Assembly: GCF_019393635.1 (NCBI RefSeq)
Contig: NC_057861.1
Coordinates: forward strand, 85,615,827-85,679,826
Direction of reading: 5' to 3'
Length of the DNA stretch: 64,000 nucleotides
Source of the DNA: Dromiciops gliroides
Lineage: Eukaryota > Chordata > Mammalia > Microbiotheria > Microbiotheriidae
This document shows, in pieces, positions 53,870 through 64,000 of the stretch; within the stretch, counting starts at the first letter, position 1; each line of letters starts with the position of its first letter. Below the pieces are notes generated by a model. The model ran no database searches. It saw only the letters and a program-made list of their open reading frames with translations, and was not told where the DNA came from. The position numbers were made by a program, and so were the translations under genes.

Positions 53870-54165
53870 GGAGATGGTGCTTCTGTCCCTTCCACCACAC
53901 AGGCCTTACAGAGACTGTCAATCCTACAGTTTGCAGCCACAACAGCTGTCTGAACAGCTCACCATTGTTCATGGCCTTCTTCTTTGCAAGTCACACACCA
54001 GCTTTCACCTCAGAAGAGGCCAGTCCATTTCAGAATCCGTCCAGAGGCTTGATTTAATGTTCTTTTTGAGGAAACAGAAGGAGAGCTCAGGCAGCTTGCT
54101 GATTCCTCTCTGCCATCTTGGCTCTGCCTCTGAGGCCAGTCCATTTCAGGTCGCTATAAGACTCG
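53870..54165 (-). mobile_element. Possible L1 5' UTR fragment
   Basis: On minus the sequence includes AGAGCCAAGATGGCAGAGAG, typical of the start of mammalian L1 5' UTRs. The 147-codon plus-strand frame across it has no recognisable domain and is judged a by-product. Confidence 0.4.
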
Positions 54166-54479
54166 CTGACTCCTGCCCCTTCCTAGGATTCTGTAGCTAT
54201 GACATACTGTTTAAAGCTGTATTAGTATATGCTGATAGCAATTTTCCTGTCACCTGGCTGAATGAACAGTTTCAAATAGTACTGATCCCATTAATAATTC
54301 TATTCCAGTAGAATTATAATGGCATAAACTCACTCAACATGTTTGTGATATGTGGTATTAGAATAAGCCAGTTCTCTTGGGCAGGCGCTATTTAAATATC
54401 CTATCAAATACTCTTTACATGTTCTGACAAGTAGGGTTGCATTGCTGTCATTGTTTCTGAAAAAAGGGAATGACATGGT

Positions 54480-54875
54480 GTGAATCCTGTGATTTAGGAA
54501 GATTTTTTTGGGGGGGCCATTTGTGGAGGATGGAGTGGAGAGGGGAGAGTGGAAGTATTGAGTTCTGTTAGCAGGCTCTTGCTATACTTAGGTGAGAAGT
54601 GGTGAAGATCTGAATTGTGTGATTAGAGAATGGAGAACAGTTGTGACAGATTATAGAATAATTTGACTCGGCAGGCAATTGTATATAGGGGTGAGGAGAG
54701 TGAAGGACAATAAAGAGTTGAGGATAATTCTCAAGTGCTGATCCTGAGTTATTGAAAGGGTAGAGATAAGTTTGGAAGGTTAAGATGGTTTTGGGAAGGA
54801 AGATACTGAGTTATTTTTACATGTGTCAAGTTTGAGGTTCTTGTGGGACATTGAGGTGGAAATTTTCTTTTTAAA
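54480..54875 (-). mobile_element. L2-like sequence, antisense
   Basis: GGAGGATGGAGTGGAGAGGG, AGGCTCTTGCTATACTTAGG and CATGTGTCAAGTTTGAGG follow L2 antisense order. Confidence 0.6.
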
Positions 54876-54879
54876 AAAT

Positions 54880-55785
54880 GTTTTTATTGATGTCATTTGT
54901 TTTTTACACCATCATGGTTTCCCCCTCCCCTTCCCAGAGAGCTATCTCATATTAAAAATAGTCCATTTTTAAACGATTGAAAAAAATTCAGGGGAAAAAT
55001 TCTGTACAATCAAAACATTGAAAAATTCTGAAAACGTTCATTGGGCAACACTTGTGGGCCTTCCATCATCATGAAGGGGTGGGTTGGGAGTGTCTTCTCT
55101 TATTTCTTCATTGCACTTATACTTGACCTTTACAATTTTGCTATATTCACTGTTGAGTTTTTTTGCATGGTTGTCCTTTCCATTCACATTGTTGTAGTCA
55201 TTGTGTATATTATTTTCTTGACTTTGTTTACTCTGTCCGCACCATTTCATGTAGGTCTTTCCTTGCTTCTTTGTATTCCTCACATTCATCATTTCTTACA
55301 GCATAGTAACACTCCATTACATTTATGTACCACAATTTATTTAAGCATTCCTCAGGTGACGGGCATCTATTTGTTTCCAATTTTATGCTGTCACAAAAGT
55401 GCTGCTATAAATATTTTGGTGTATACAGGGATTTTCTCCTTATCAATGGCTTTTTCCAGGTATGATCCCAGTAATGAAGTACGGAGTCCCTGATTCAAGG
55501 GGTATGGACATTTTAGTTGCTTTATCGGCATAATTCCAAAGTGCTTTCCACAATGTTGCTGTTTCACAGGCACCACTAACAACCTATTCGTGTGTCTGTC
55601 TTCCCACAACCCCTGACTATTGCTATTTTTTGCCGTCTTTGCCAGTTTGCAGGGTGTAAGGTAAAGCCTCACAGTTGTTTTGATTTGCATTGCTCTTATT
55701 GTTAGTGATTTGGAACATTCTTTCATGTAGTTGTGAATACTTTGCAGTTCTTTTTTTTTTTTTAAATAACTGTTTATTCATATTC
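54880..55785 (-). mobile_element. L1 ORF2 C-terminus and 3' UTR
   Basis: The minus frame 55,391-55,726 encodes KECSKSLTIRAMQIKTTVRLYLTP. This is the conserved C-terminal block of L1 ORF2 (family pattern KxCSxSLxIRxMQIKTTxRYxLTP). Downstream on minus, the last ORF2 codons and 3' UTR continue to about 54,880. Stops interrupt the frame. It is inserted within antisense L2-like sequence. Confidence 0.9.
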
Positions 55786-57010
55786 TCACCCAGTAAGAAT
55801 GACACCAAACTTAAGAGCCTGGGAGATTAGGAGGGTGGTAGTACCCTTTATCATATGTCATAGGAAAAAATGGAATGAAAAAAGATTATGTTCAGATAAA
55901 GTTATCTAAGAGTTCTTGTACTTGGAAGTGGAATACTTGTGAGTGATAACAAGATCTAGGAATAACCATCTCTTTGTGTACCTAAGGTAGACTGGAGGAA
56001 TAGGTTATAGGAATTTTGTAGATGGAAAATAGTAGAAATGAAATGTTAGGGTGGTTGAGGTAGTATCAGTATATATGTTGAAGTTCCCTACTATGAGGGC
56101 AGGAGTTGAGGTGCATGGAAAGACTGTGAGCCATTCTGTGAAGTCATTGAGGAAGGGTGGAGAACATCCTGGAAGTTGGTACATAGGGTCTCTATTGGGT
56201 AGAAAACTTGATTAGCAAGAACCTCAAAGAAGGAAAGGTTGTAGAGTGATGCTTTTAGAGGAAGAGTCTGGAAGTGGCAGTGGGGGAGCAAGAGAAAACC
56301 AACTTCCTCACCATGATCAGTGAGTTGGGTATGAACAAAAGTGCAACTAGTACTAGAAAGGGTGGCCAGCATTGTAGTGTTACCCAGAGGGAATCAGGTC
56401 TAAATCAGGTGCTAAAATAAGAAGGAAGAGTCTTATGATGAAAGTAAGTTGTTCATTATGGACCACACCTCCTTCTACCTCTTCAGAGGACCTAGTGGAA
56501 AGGTAGATCTTGATGGGAAATTGGGCAGGTAGGGTTGAAACTGATGGGAATAAGGAAGCAGGTAGTTAGGAATGGGGAATAGCAGTTTGTGCAGTGGAAT
56601 GTTCACAATTACTGGGATGGGTAGAGTATGAGGGGAAAGGATTATGCTTATCATTGATTAGTGAGTCAAGAGAGGTCCACTGAGAGAATCGGGTAATTAG
56701 ACTGTTCAGGGTCCTTCTTTGAGGCCCAGCTTCACAGCAGGTGGTCATATTGTGTCCTTCGAGTTCCTAGAAGGTTTATCTCATAGCACAGAGGAGTACA
56801 TGGAGCTGTGGTATAGGGAGTTGGGTCAGGAGGTGGGGGTGGTAGTATCTGGAAGAAATATTTAAGGTCCTTGCAGCATGGTTGCTGAATGGAGAAGGCC
56901 CTGAGCCAGAGCCAGAGCCAGAGGCACTAGGCCCAGGGGAAGGCCCTGTGAGTGAGAATGAAGCCCGAATGAGGCAAAGGTCTGAGGAAGGTCCTGAGGT
57001 ATTATGAATA
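55786..57010 (-). mobile_element. Probable L2-type LINE sequence, antisense
   Basis: G/A-rich text such as GAAGTTCCCTACTATGAGGG and GAGAAAACCAACTTCCTCACC continues after the L1 in the style of antisense L2. I cannot match it point by point, so this could be another old LINE. Confidence 0.4.
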
Positions 57011-57149
57011 AGGGGGCAGGAGCAGAAGGTTCCACTTTTCCACCCTTTGTAATCTGTCGCCTCAGCTGAAAAAGGCTCTCTCCAGAGTTACCAAAGAACT
57101 AGAATTGCAAAATCCAGTCACTTTTTCTCAATCCAGATCCTTATTGGGT

Positions 57150-57300
57150 TTGGAGCTCTGGATAGCCTCTCTGACTTTTTTGATATGCTGGTTAGTTTTG
57201 CTGAACTGTCCGCCCCCCCCCCCATTTCTTTATAAGGGATATTGGTTGTCTAAAAGGGGATAAGAGAATAACATATTGGGGGAAAATGTGATGCCCCAAA
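57150..57300 (+). mobile_element. L1 3' UTR end
   Basis: GATATGCTGGTTAGTTTTGC followed by TGAACTGTCC and a C11 run recalls L1 3' UTR text; a related piece is near 4,070. Confidence 0.4.
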
Positions 57301-57635
57301 CTAGACAAAATGCTCCAGAGGTCTTCTGATGAGTATAGAGTACAGTGGGACTATAGCTCCTTATTCTTGGAATCTATACTTAATGTAGCAAGATTATGTT
57401 AGTAGTTGTTGGGGGTTTTGTTTTTCCTTTTGGCTGCCATATCATATTGCTGAGCTTGTGAACTATTAAATCCAGTCTTCACTAGTCTTTTTCATTATGA
57501 ACTGCTTTCTAGTGAAGCCTTTTCCATTTTATTGTCAAGTCGATTTTTTGTGCCCAAGTATAAGCCTTTCTTTACATTTGTCCCTTTTAAATTCTGCCTT
57601 TTTTGATTCAGCACAGTTTTCTTGTCTGTCACAGT
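57301..57635. other. Unclassified DNA
   Basis: No recognisable feature. Confidence 0.3.
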
Positions 57636-57639
57636 CTTT

Positions 57640-57895
57640 TGGGATCTTGAGTCTGTCATCCATTGTGTTACTTCCTGGCTCTGTGTCAGCTGCATATCTG
57701 ATAAAAGTGCCATCTGTGCATTTATTCAAGTCATGATAAAAATATTTAATAGCACAGTTTCCAGCACAGGTCACTGGGCCATTCCACTAGATTCATACTA
57801 ATATATTGTTAGCCATTAGAAACTACTCTTGGAGTTCTATCTAATTATACCATCATATAGCCTGCATTTCTACATTTTGCGCAAGAATTTAAAAA
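57640..57895. mobile_element. CR1/L3-like LINE fragment
   Basis: GTGTCAGCTGCATATCTGAT, TTCAAGTCATGATAAAAATA and CCAGCACAGGTCACTGGGCC are characteristic of CR1/L3 repeats. Confidence 0.6.
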
Positions 57896-57899
57896 CAGA

Positions 57900-58440
57900 G
57901 CTGACTGAATTTTGTCTCCCTCTAGTGCCACCACTCCCTGAAATCTGCAGTAGCTCTTTATCACCTCTGGGAAAAATCGAGTATCTTTAGCCTTGTATTT
58001 AGTCTCCCATAGTACCTTTTCAGGCTTACTTCATGATATTCTCTTTCATGGTCTCTTAATTCTAGACATAGTGGCCTTTCAGCTGGTCCACGTTCATGAT
58101 GTTCCATCTTCTGCCTTTGAGCTTCTGTATAAATGGTTGCCTTGTTGAGAATGCAGTTCAGCCTTACCTTTACCTCTTGGCCTCCCCAGCTCCTTTCAAA
58201 GCACTTCTCCATTGTCATCTTCTACAGGGGGTTCTTTCTGTGTTCCCTTTGATCATTAGCATTCTTCCCATCTTGAAATTGTTTTGTATATTTATATGTA
58301 CTTTGTATTTATTTGTATGCATTTTACATTTCCTGTCTTTGAGTAGAATGTAACTTCTTTGATGACAGAAGGTGATTAATTTTTGTATTTGTAGCCCTGT
58401 TGCCTAGCACATGCTTAATAAATGTTAAACTTGCGATTGA
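57900..58440 (+). mobile_element. L2 LINE 3' end
   Basis: Decayed C-terminal coding text (CCTTTGAGCTTCTGTATAAATG), then TAGAATGTAACTTCTTTGATG and CTAGCACATGCTTAATAAATG at the terminus. Confidence 0.75.
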
Positions 58441-58790
58441 ATTTTCATGATTGTCATTGTTGAAGAGGGGGAAGACTTATTCTCTATAGCTTCAGAGAAG
58501 GGAGCTAGAACCAGCTTGGCATCTATAGGGATCTCCTCAACAGCAGCCCAAAGATGCAGTCATTCATACAGTCCTTTATCATTTCTGCTAATAGGAACCT
58601 CGCTACTGAAATAAACTTCTACTATTTTGGAGCACCATCTGCCATCTTCACTACTATTTATGTGTTGTAGAATGAAGCAAGAGAAAATTTCAAAACTATG
58701 TTGATATGGTCCAGTACAAATTTATGTTACATGATCTCAATTGGGCCCTCATTGTAGCAAGGCTATCCTTTTATGCCTTCTTAATCTTTT
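58441..58790. other. Unclassified DNA
   Basis: Nothing recognised with confidence. Confidence 0.3.
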
Positions 58791-59426
58791 CACTTAATTG
58801 TCTCACCACGGCAGCTTTTTCAGACCCTTTCATCTCCTTTGAAATCACCCATGAATGACTCTCCTCCCTCCATCCTCTAAGCTGAGAATCTTCCCTCATA
58901 TTTTACTGAAAAAATTGAGGGCATTCATAACTCCCTCTTTTCTCTTCCTCCTCATTTCTCATCATTCAGATGCCTACTCTCCCCTGCCCCATATTCCGCC
59001 CCCCCCATATCCTTCTTCACCTCTGTCTCCCATGAAGAGGAGGCCATTCTTCTTGCCAAGGCAAAACTCTTTACATGCACAAGCGATCCCATACCATCCA
59101 TCTTCTCCAGCAGATTGTTACCTCTATCATCTCTGCTTTCACCAATCTTCAATCTTTCCCTCTCTATGGGCTGCTTTCCTGCTGAATACAAACATGTCCA
59201 TATTTCCCACAGCCACAAAAAACCCTCACTTGATCTTGATGGGCCACTAGCTCAGATCCTTTATCCCACTAGCTATATGATTCTGCCTGTTATAGCTAAA
59301 CTCTTTGAGAAAAACCCATTTTCAGTCAATGTCTCCTCTTCCTTTCTTCTCACTCTCTTCTTAACTCTCTGTATTCTGGCTTCTTACTTGATTATTCCAC
59401 TGAAACTCCTCTTTCCAAAGTTACCA

Positions 59427-60181
59427 ATGATTTCTTTTTTTCTTAATAGTATTTTTTCTAATTACATGTAAAGATAATTTTCAACTTTCATTTTTATAAG
59501 ATTTTGAGTTCCAATTTTTTTTCCCTCTCTCCCCCCTTTCTCCTCTCCCTAAGACAACAAGCAATTTGATATAGGTTATGTGTGTACAATCATTTTTTTT
59601 CCATAAAAGTATTTTATTTTCCAGTTACATGTAGAGATAGTTTTCTACATTTGTTTTTATAAGATTTCTAGTTTCAAATTTTTCTTCCTCCCTCCCCTCT
59701 CCCCAAGACAGCAAGAAATCTGATATAGGTTATATATGTACAATCACATTAAGCATTTCTGCATTAGTTATGTTGTGAAAGAAGAATCAGAGCAAAAAGG
59801 AAAAACAAAACAAAAAAAAAGAAATAGTATGGTTCAATTTGCATCTAGATTCCATAGTTCTTTTTTTCTAGATTTGGAGAGCATTTTCCATCATGAGTCC
59901 TTTGGAACTATCTTGGACCATTGTATTGCTGAGAAGAGTCAAGTCTATCACAGTTGATCAACACACAGTATTGTTGATACTGTCATGTACAATCATGTTA
60001 AACAAATTTGTACAAGTCATATTGTGAAAGAAGAATCAGAACAAAAGGGAAAAATCACAAGAGAAAAAACACACACACATGCAAGTGACAATAGTATATT
60101 TTGATTTGCATTCAGACATCACAGTTCTTTCTCTGGATGTGGATAGCATTTTCTATCATGAGTCTTTTGGAATTGTCTTTG
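59427..60181 (-). mobile_element. Outer L1 3' UTR inserted in L2
   Basis: It comprises 59,427-59,585 and about 59,990-60,181, split by an inner L1. The L2 target reads CCAATGATTTCTT at the left and CCAGTGATTTCTT at the right, an almost exact target-site duplication. Confidence 0.8.
59596..59988 (-). mobile_element. Inner L1 3' UTR inserted in the outer L1
   Basis: TATTTTATTTTCCAGTTACATG to GTTGATACTGTCATG repeats the same L1 3' UTR order as its host. TGTACAATCA occurs at both edges, partly because it belongs to the host sequence. Confidence 0.75.
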
Positions 60182-61904
60182 ATCCCAGTGATTTCTTAAT
60201 TGCCAAATCAAATGGCCATTTTTCATTCCTCATTCTTCTCGACATATCTGTAGATTTTACATTGTTGATCACCCTCTACTCCTTGATGCTTTGTACTTTA
60301 GGTTTTCTAGACAGATTATCCTGGTTTTCCTCCTACCTCTCCTACCTCCTACCACTCCTTGGTCTTCTTTGCAGGACCTTCATTTATGTCATGCCTACTA
60401 ACCATGGGTGTCTTCCAAGGCTCTATACTGGGCCCTCTTCTTCCTCTAGACTCTTTTGCTTGATGATCTCCTCAGCCCCAAGAGATTCAGTAATTGTCTC
60501 TATGCAAATGATTCTCAGATTTGCTAATCCAGCCCTAACCACTCTCCTGACCTTCATTCTCATCTCTCCGACTACCTATTGAACATCTTGAACTGGATGA
60601 CCTGTATACATATTAAACTCTATAAGTCCAAAATGAAGCTCATTCTCTTTCCTCCAAAAACCCTCCTCCTTTCCAAACTTCCTTTAGTTGTTGAGGCTAC
60701 CACCATCCTCCTGATTACCAAGGTTCACAAACTAGGTGTCATCCTTGATTCTTCACTCTCTCTTATCCCACATTATACAGTCATTTACCAAATCCTGTTG
60801 TTTCTGCCTTTGTAATATCTCTTGACTACACCTGGACTATTGCAATAGTTTTCTGGTTGGTCTCCCTGCCCCAATTCTTTCCCCACTCCAGTCCATCCTC
60901 TACTCAGTTGTTAAATTGATTTTCTCCAAATGCAAATCTGATCATGTCACCCCTCTATTCAGTCAACCCCAGGGGCTTCCTATTACCTCCAGGATCAAAT
61001 ATAAAACCCTCTGTTTAACTTTTAAACCCCTTCATAAACTGCCTGGTTTCAACCTTTCTGGTCTTACACCTTATTCCCCTCCATATGATCTGCAATCCTT
61101 TGACACTGTCCCCCTTGCTATTCCTTACACATGACATTTCATCTTTGGACTATTTTTTTTCACTACCTATATCCTATGTCTGGCATTCTTTCCATCCTCT
61201 TTCTTACTTCCTGCCTTCCTTGTCATCTTTTAGCTCTCAGCTAAAATCCCACCTTCTTTAAGAATCCTTTACCAAAGGCTATAAAGAGAGAGGAAGTACT
61301 TAAGGCTGATGATTTCTTTCTTTTTTTAATCTGGAGTCATAAAACCAAGAGCATCCTGTTTTGTGACAGTTTCATCTCCCTAAAGAGATGCAATCACTGT
61401 TCTAAACCATCTTCCCTTTTGCTATTTTTCTCTCTTTGTAAGATGTGTAAGAGTGCTATATGTATGCCATCTATGGGGTCCTTATCAATGCAATAGTAGG
61501 AAACAAAAGTAAGTGAGGCATTTCATTTTGAAATGCTGTGTGTGGACTTAATTCTGTAGATATTTGCTCCCTTAATGCTTGTGACTTACCTCAGAAATTA
61601 TCTCCAATCTATCCTGTTGTTATTTGGTTTGTACATTGTTGTCTTCCCCATTAGATTGTGAATTCCTTGAGAGCAAGCACTATCTTTTGCCTCTTTCTTT
61701 ATGTTCTCAGGTTAGCCTGATGCTTGGCACATAAGTGCTTAATAGATGGTTCTTGACTTGAATGATTGATTTTATGTAGCTCTTATTTTTAGGTTCTTCC
61801 TATTGAGTTTAGGTTATTCCTTACTGAGTTGAGATCTGCCAAAACTTCTACTCAGCACTCTGTCCACTCTACCACACTGCCTGCTCTTTCCTGGCAGAGT
61901 GATC

Positions 61905-62035
61905 TTATTAATGAACAGCAGTCTGTCTGATAGAGTGCTGACTGGGAGTCAGGAGGAACTGCTCTCAGGTCCCACTTCTGATGTATACTAGTTTGGTGAC
62001 CCTGGGCAAGTCACTTAACCTTTCATTGTTGCTAG
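61905..62035 (+). mobile_element. MIR-type SINE 5' fragment
   Basis: GTGCTGACTGGGAGTCAGGAG then GACCCTGGGCAAGTCACTTAA. Confidence 0.65.
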
Positions 62036-62039
62036 GTAG

Positions 62040-62700
62040 AAAGAACACTGGCCATCTATGTTGATAAAAGCAATTTCTTCATAGGGAGCTAGTTCATTGC
62101 ACCAGTGAGATCATAGGGCCAGATCAAAAAGGTGGAAAAACAGTAATCAGTACCTACTGAAGGCTCTTAAATGTTTGTTGAGTTGAATTAGAACGGCACT
62201 TGTTGCTTTAGTTGTATACTGAATAGATTTTTTCATAACTAAGTGAGAGGTCATTAAGACATTTAAAAAAACCCCTACAAATTGTAGTTTAAGGGTCATA
62301 ATTTGGGGGTACTTAAAACATTCCAGGCCCAATTCTTATTTGTGCAGCCACATCACATCTTGTTGCTTTCTCAAAATTTAAGCCACACCATATCTTCTTG
62401 GTGTTTAAGAAATTAGTAGATGGCACTGTTATAATTAATTCACTTAACTCTTTAATGAAAGAATTGGATTCTGTGATCTCCAAAGTTCCTTCTAATACTA
62501 AAATGCCATGATTTTAAGATTTTGTAATTTTTCTAGTAAAATTCTTCTCTGATGACTTAAAATGGCATAAAAAAGTGACTATTTTCTTTAAAGTTATATG
62601 AGTGGATTAGATACTGGCAGGTCTTAAAGCTTGACAGGCTTTGAGTACAGCCTTGATGTGTGACATTGGTTTAAGCCATCTAACCTTTCTGACCACTGTA
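62040..62700. other. Unclassified DNA
   Basis: Short L2-like and MIR-like scraps only (for example GTGTGACATTGGTTTAAGCC near 62,655). Confidence 0.3.
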
Positions 62701-62704
62701 ATGA

Positions 62705-63100
62705 TTGGGATGACGCCACCTACTGGAGACTTGCTGTGGAGAGCTCCACCATGAGGAAAATGCCTCAGAGGCATTGTGGCTTTTCCTTGGCGTCAGGAAA
62801 TGACGTTTGCTCATGGGTGCTGTCTATCAAGTCTACCAGCCAATCAACTGGAGGAGCCTCCTATGGTCTGGGAGGAGACAGGAAGGAGGAAAGGGAGCCT
62901 GCGCAGAGAGCGCTGCCCTTTTTGGCTTCCGGACTTGATGGTGGTGGCGGCAGAGGACTTCACAGGAAATTTGAGGAAAGATAGGAATGCCAGGCTGTTG
63001 GAATTCTGTTCTCAATCTTTTTCTTTCTATTTTCCAATAAACCCTTAAAAACCTAAACTCGTTTTATCAGTGATTTTTAGTCAGTTTCCCCCAAACTGGG
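62705..63100 (+). mobile_element. Probable endogenous retrovirus LTR, solo
   Basis: A roughly 390-bp block is more GC-rich than its surroundings. It has CCAATC (about 62,840), a G/A-rich promoter-like middle, CTGCGCAGAGAGCGC, and then the poly-A signal CCAATAAACCC near 63,035. A T-rich end follows with a short palindrome, TTTCCCCCAAACTGGGGGAA. This order suits an LTR. I see no internal gag, pol or env sequence beside it, so it is probably solo. Boundaries are not fixed. Confidence 0.45.
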
Positions 63101-64000
63101 GGAACACATTAGAATCCACATTTAGAATCTTAAATTACACACCACTAAGTTCCTTATTTGCAAAAAGAGACAAATATTTTTTTCCTTTTTATATCCTTAT
63201 CCTCATAAGTTTATTGCAGACCTTACAGCACTATTTTAGTATGTTACTATTAATCAGCATCTGTGGCCCTGTCTAGCTAAGTTCAGAGAAGCTTATGACC
63301 AGAAATCAGATACAAAATGATTGTCTTACATTTGATGGACTAATTTTGGAAGTTGGAGAAATTATCATCTAGGGATTTAACCCTTGTGGAGACATCAACT
63401 ACATACCAACCTTGTGGAAACACCAACTGTTTCTGGAGGTACTGCAGTTCTCCTTCCTCAGCAGACAAGAGAAAGAAGGGGCTTCTCTCCCTCCCCAACC
63501 AGTAATGACTTTTTTTTTAGCTGCCGCAATTCATGCAGGCAAAAGAAATAGCCATATTCATGAAATTCCTAATCCTTGAAGTCCCAGAAACAGCCCATGA
63601 AAAAGAGAGGTAGAATTATCTTGAAGAGGAAACAGTGCCACCTACTGAACTGCTAGCACTGATTGTTGTAGTTCTTTTAGTGCTATCTAGTCCTGTTTAT
63701 ATAGCATCTTAGGGTTATGAAAGCCAGAGAGCTCTTTATCTGACAAAAACAGCTACTCTCTTATTTTATCAGGTGACAACTCATGATGGAATTCACATTA
63801 AAAGAAGACTGAATAGACTGTAACTTTCTCATTGTGGCTTTTTAAAATGAATTTTCTTCAGAAACAGGCAGAGAAAATTTAACGTAATGATTTTTTGAGA
63901 ACAGTGGCCTAGTAACCTGCATGGAATGTTACAAAAATTAAAATCAATAAATACCTACCTTCTCCCTTCCACCTGTCATTCTAACTCCTGGCATTGTGGT
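63101..64000. other. Unclassified DNA to window end
   Basis: No confident repeat or exon. Two similar phrases, ACATCAACTACATACCAACC and ACACCAACTG, repeat 'CTTGTGGA' near 63,383 and 63,412. No gene is recognised. Confidence 0.35.

Larger units (their letters stand above)
58795..61770 (+). mobile_element. Long L2 LINE, reverse-transcriptase region to 3' end, with nested L1s
   Basis: L2 coding text runs from 58,800 to 59,425 and resumes at 60,182 (GATTTCTTAATTGCCAAATC). It then covers a LILLD block and the catalytic motif at 60,501-60,515. That motif reads YANDS instead of YADDT/S, so a catalytic aspartate is lost. SWFSSYLS appears just upstream. The C-terminal region (GTGTCATCCTTGATTCTTCAC, TACCTCCAGGATCAAATA) continues to 61,285. 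A 300-bp insertion follows, then the L2 3' end (GAATTCCTTGAGAGCAAGC, 61,655-61,765). Frames are broken throughout. Confidence 0.9.

Noticed and set aside
53868-54311. 147-codon plus-strand frame as a possible gene
   Set aside because: Its first part runs antisense to probable L1 5' UTR sequence (AGAGCCAAGATGGCAGAGAG on minus) and it has no recognisable motif or splice context.
60079-60582. 167-codon plus-strand frame as a possible membrane protein
   Set aside because: It is L2 reverse-transcriptase sequence with an L1 3' UTR fused at its start; the hydrophobic look comes from broken L2 frames.
1-64000. CRISPR arrays, operons, ribosome binding sites or prophage
   Set aside because: Every strong signal is vertebrate (CpG island, SINE, LINE, processed pseudogene). 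The direct repeats found are SINE copies, microsatellites or the irregular 34-bp array, not regular repeat-spacer arrays.

Overview
The window is nuclear DNA of a mammal, most probably a marsupial. It is full of one young tRNA-derived SINE with the head GGGCAGCTAGGTGGCGCAG and an end reading CCCCAATTGCCTCA plus a poly-A. I know this class from Australian marsupials (WSINE1/Mar-type CORE-SINEs). It also carries SINEs with an RTE-like tail, MIR/THER1 copies, long L2 copies and marsupial-style L1 3' ends. An Australian marsupial is my inference; the species is not established. No intact protein-coding gene lies in the window. The short open frames are almost all by-products of repeats or low-complexity DNA.

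Layout. 1-5.3 kb: repeats only. 5.29-6.36 kb: a degenerate tandem array with a unit of about 34 bp, invaded by two SINEs. 6.58-7.23 kb: a clear CpG island with GC boxes, a perfect 10-bp-arm palindrome resembling paired NRF-1 sites, and a plausible splice donor at 7150. This is the best candidate promoter and first exon. 7.19-7.97 kb: an extreme pyrimidine-rich, G-depleted tract. 8-15 kb and 18.9-20.5 kb: largely single-copy, repeat-poor DNA, as expected of a promoter-proximal intron. 15-30 kb: L2, L1, MIR and SINE insertions and a direct duplication at 20.7/21.9 kb. 30.8-31.3 kb: a processed calmodulin pseudogene, derived from CALM2 judging by its 3'UTR, on the minus strand. 31.5-47 kb: L1 endonuclease remnant, long L2 antisense fragments and many SINEs. 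47.5-49.6 kb: an apparently perfect 204-bp inverted repeat around a 1.6-kb spacer. 53.26-53.35 kb: a 98-bp candidate internal exon with a strong acceptor and a GTGAGT donor. 54-62 kb: nested LINEs (L1 in L1 in L2). 62.7-63.1 kb: a probable endogenous-retrovirus LTR.

Reading: the window probably holds the promoter, first exon and most of a very long first intron of a plus-strand gene whose coding exons lie beyond 64 kb. The promoter is well supported. The link to the 53.26-kb exon rests only on splice signals, and I cannot name the gene. I found no convincing new biological system. The most unusual items are the 204-bp inverted repeat, the 34-bp array beside the CpG island, the G-depleted tract and the promoter palindrome.
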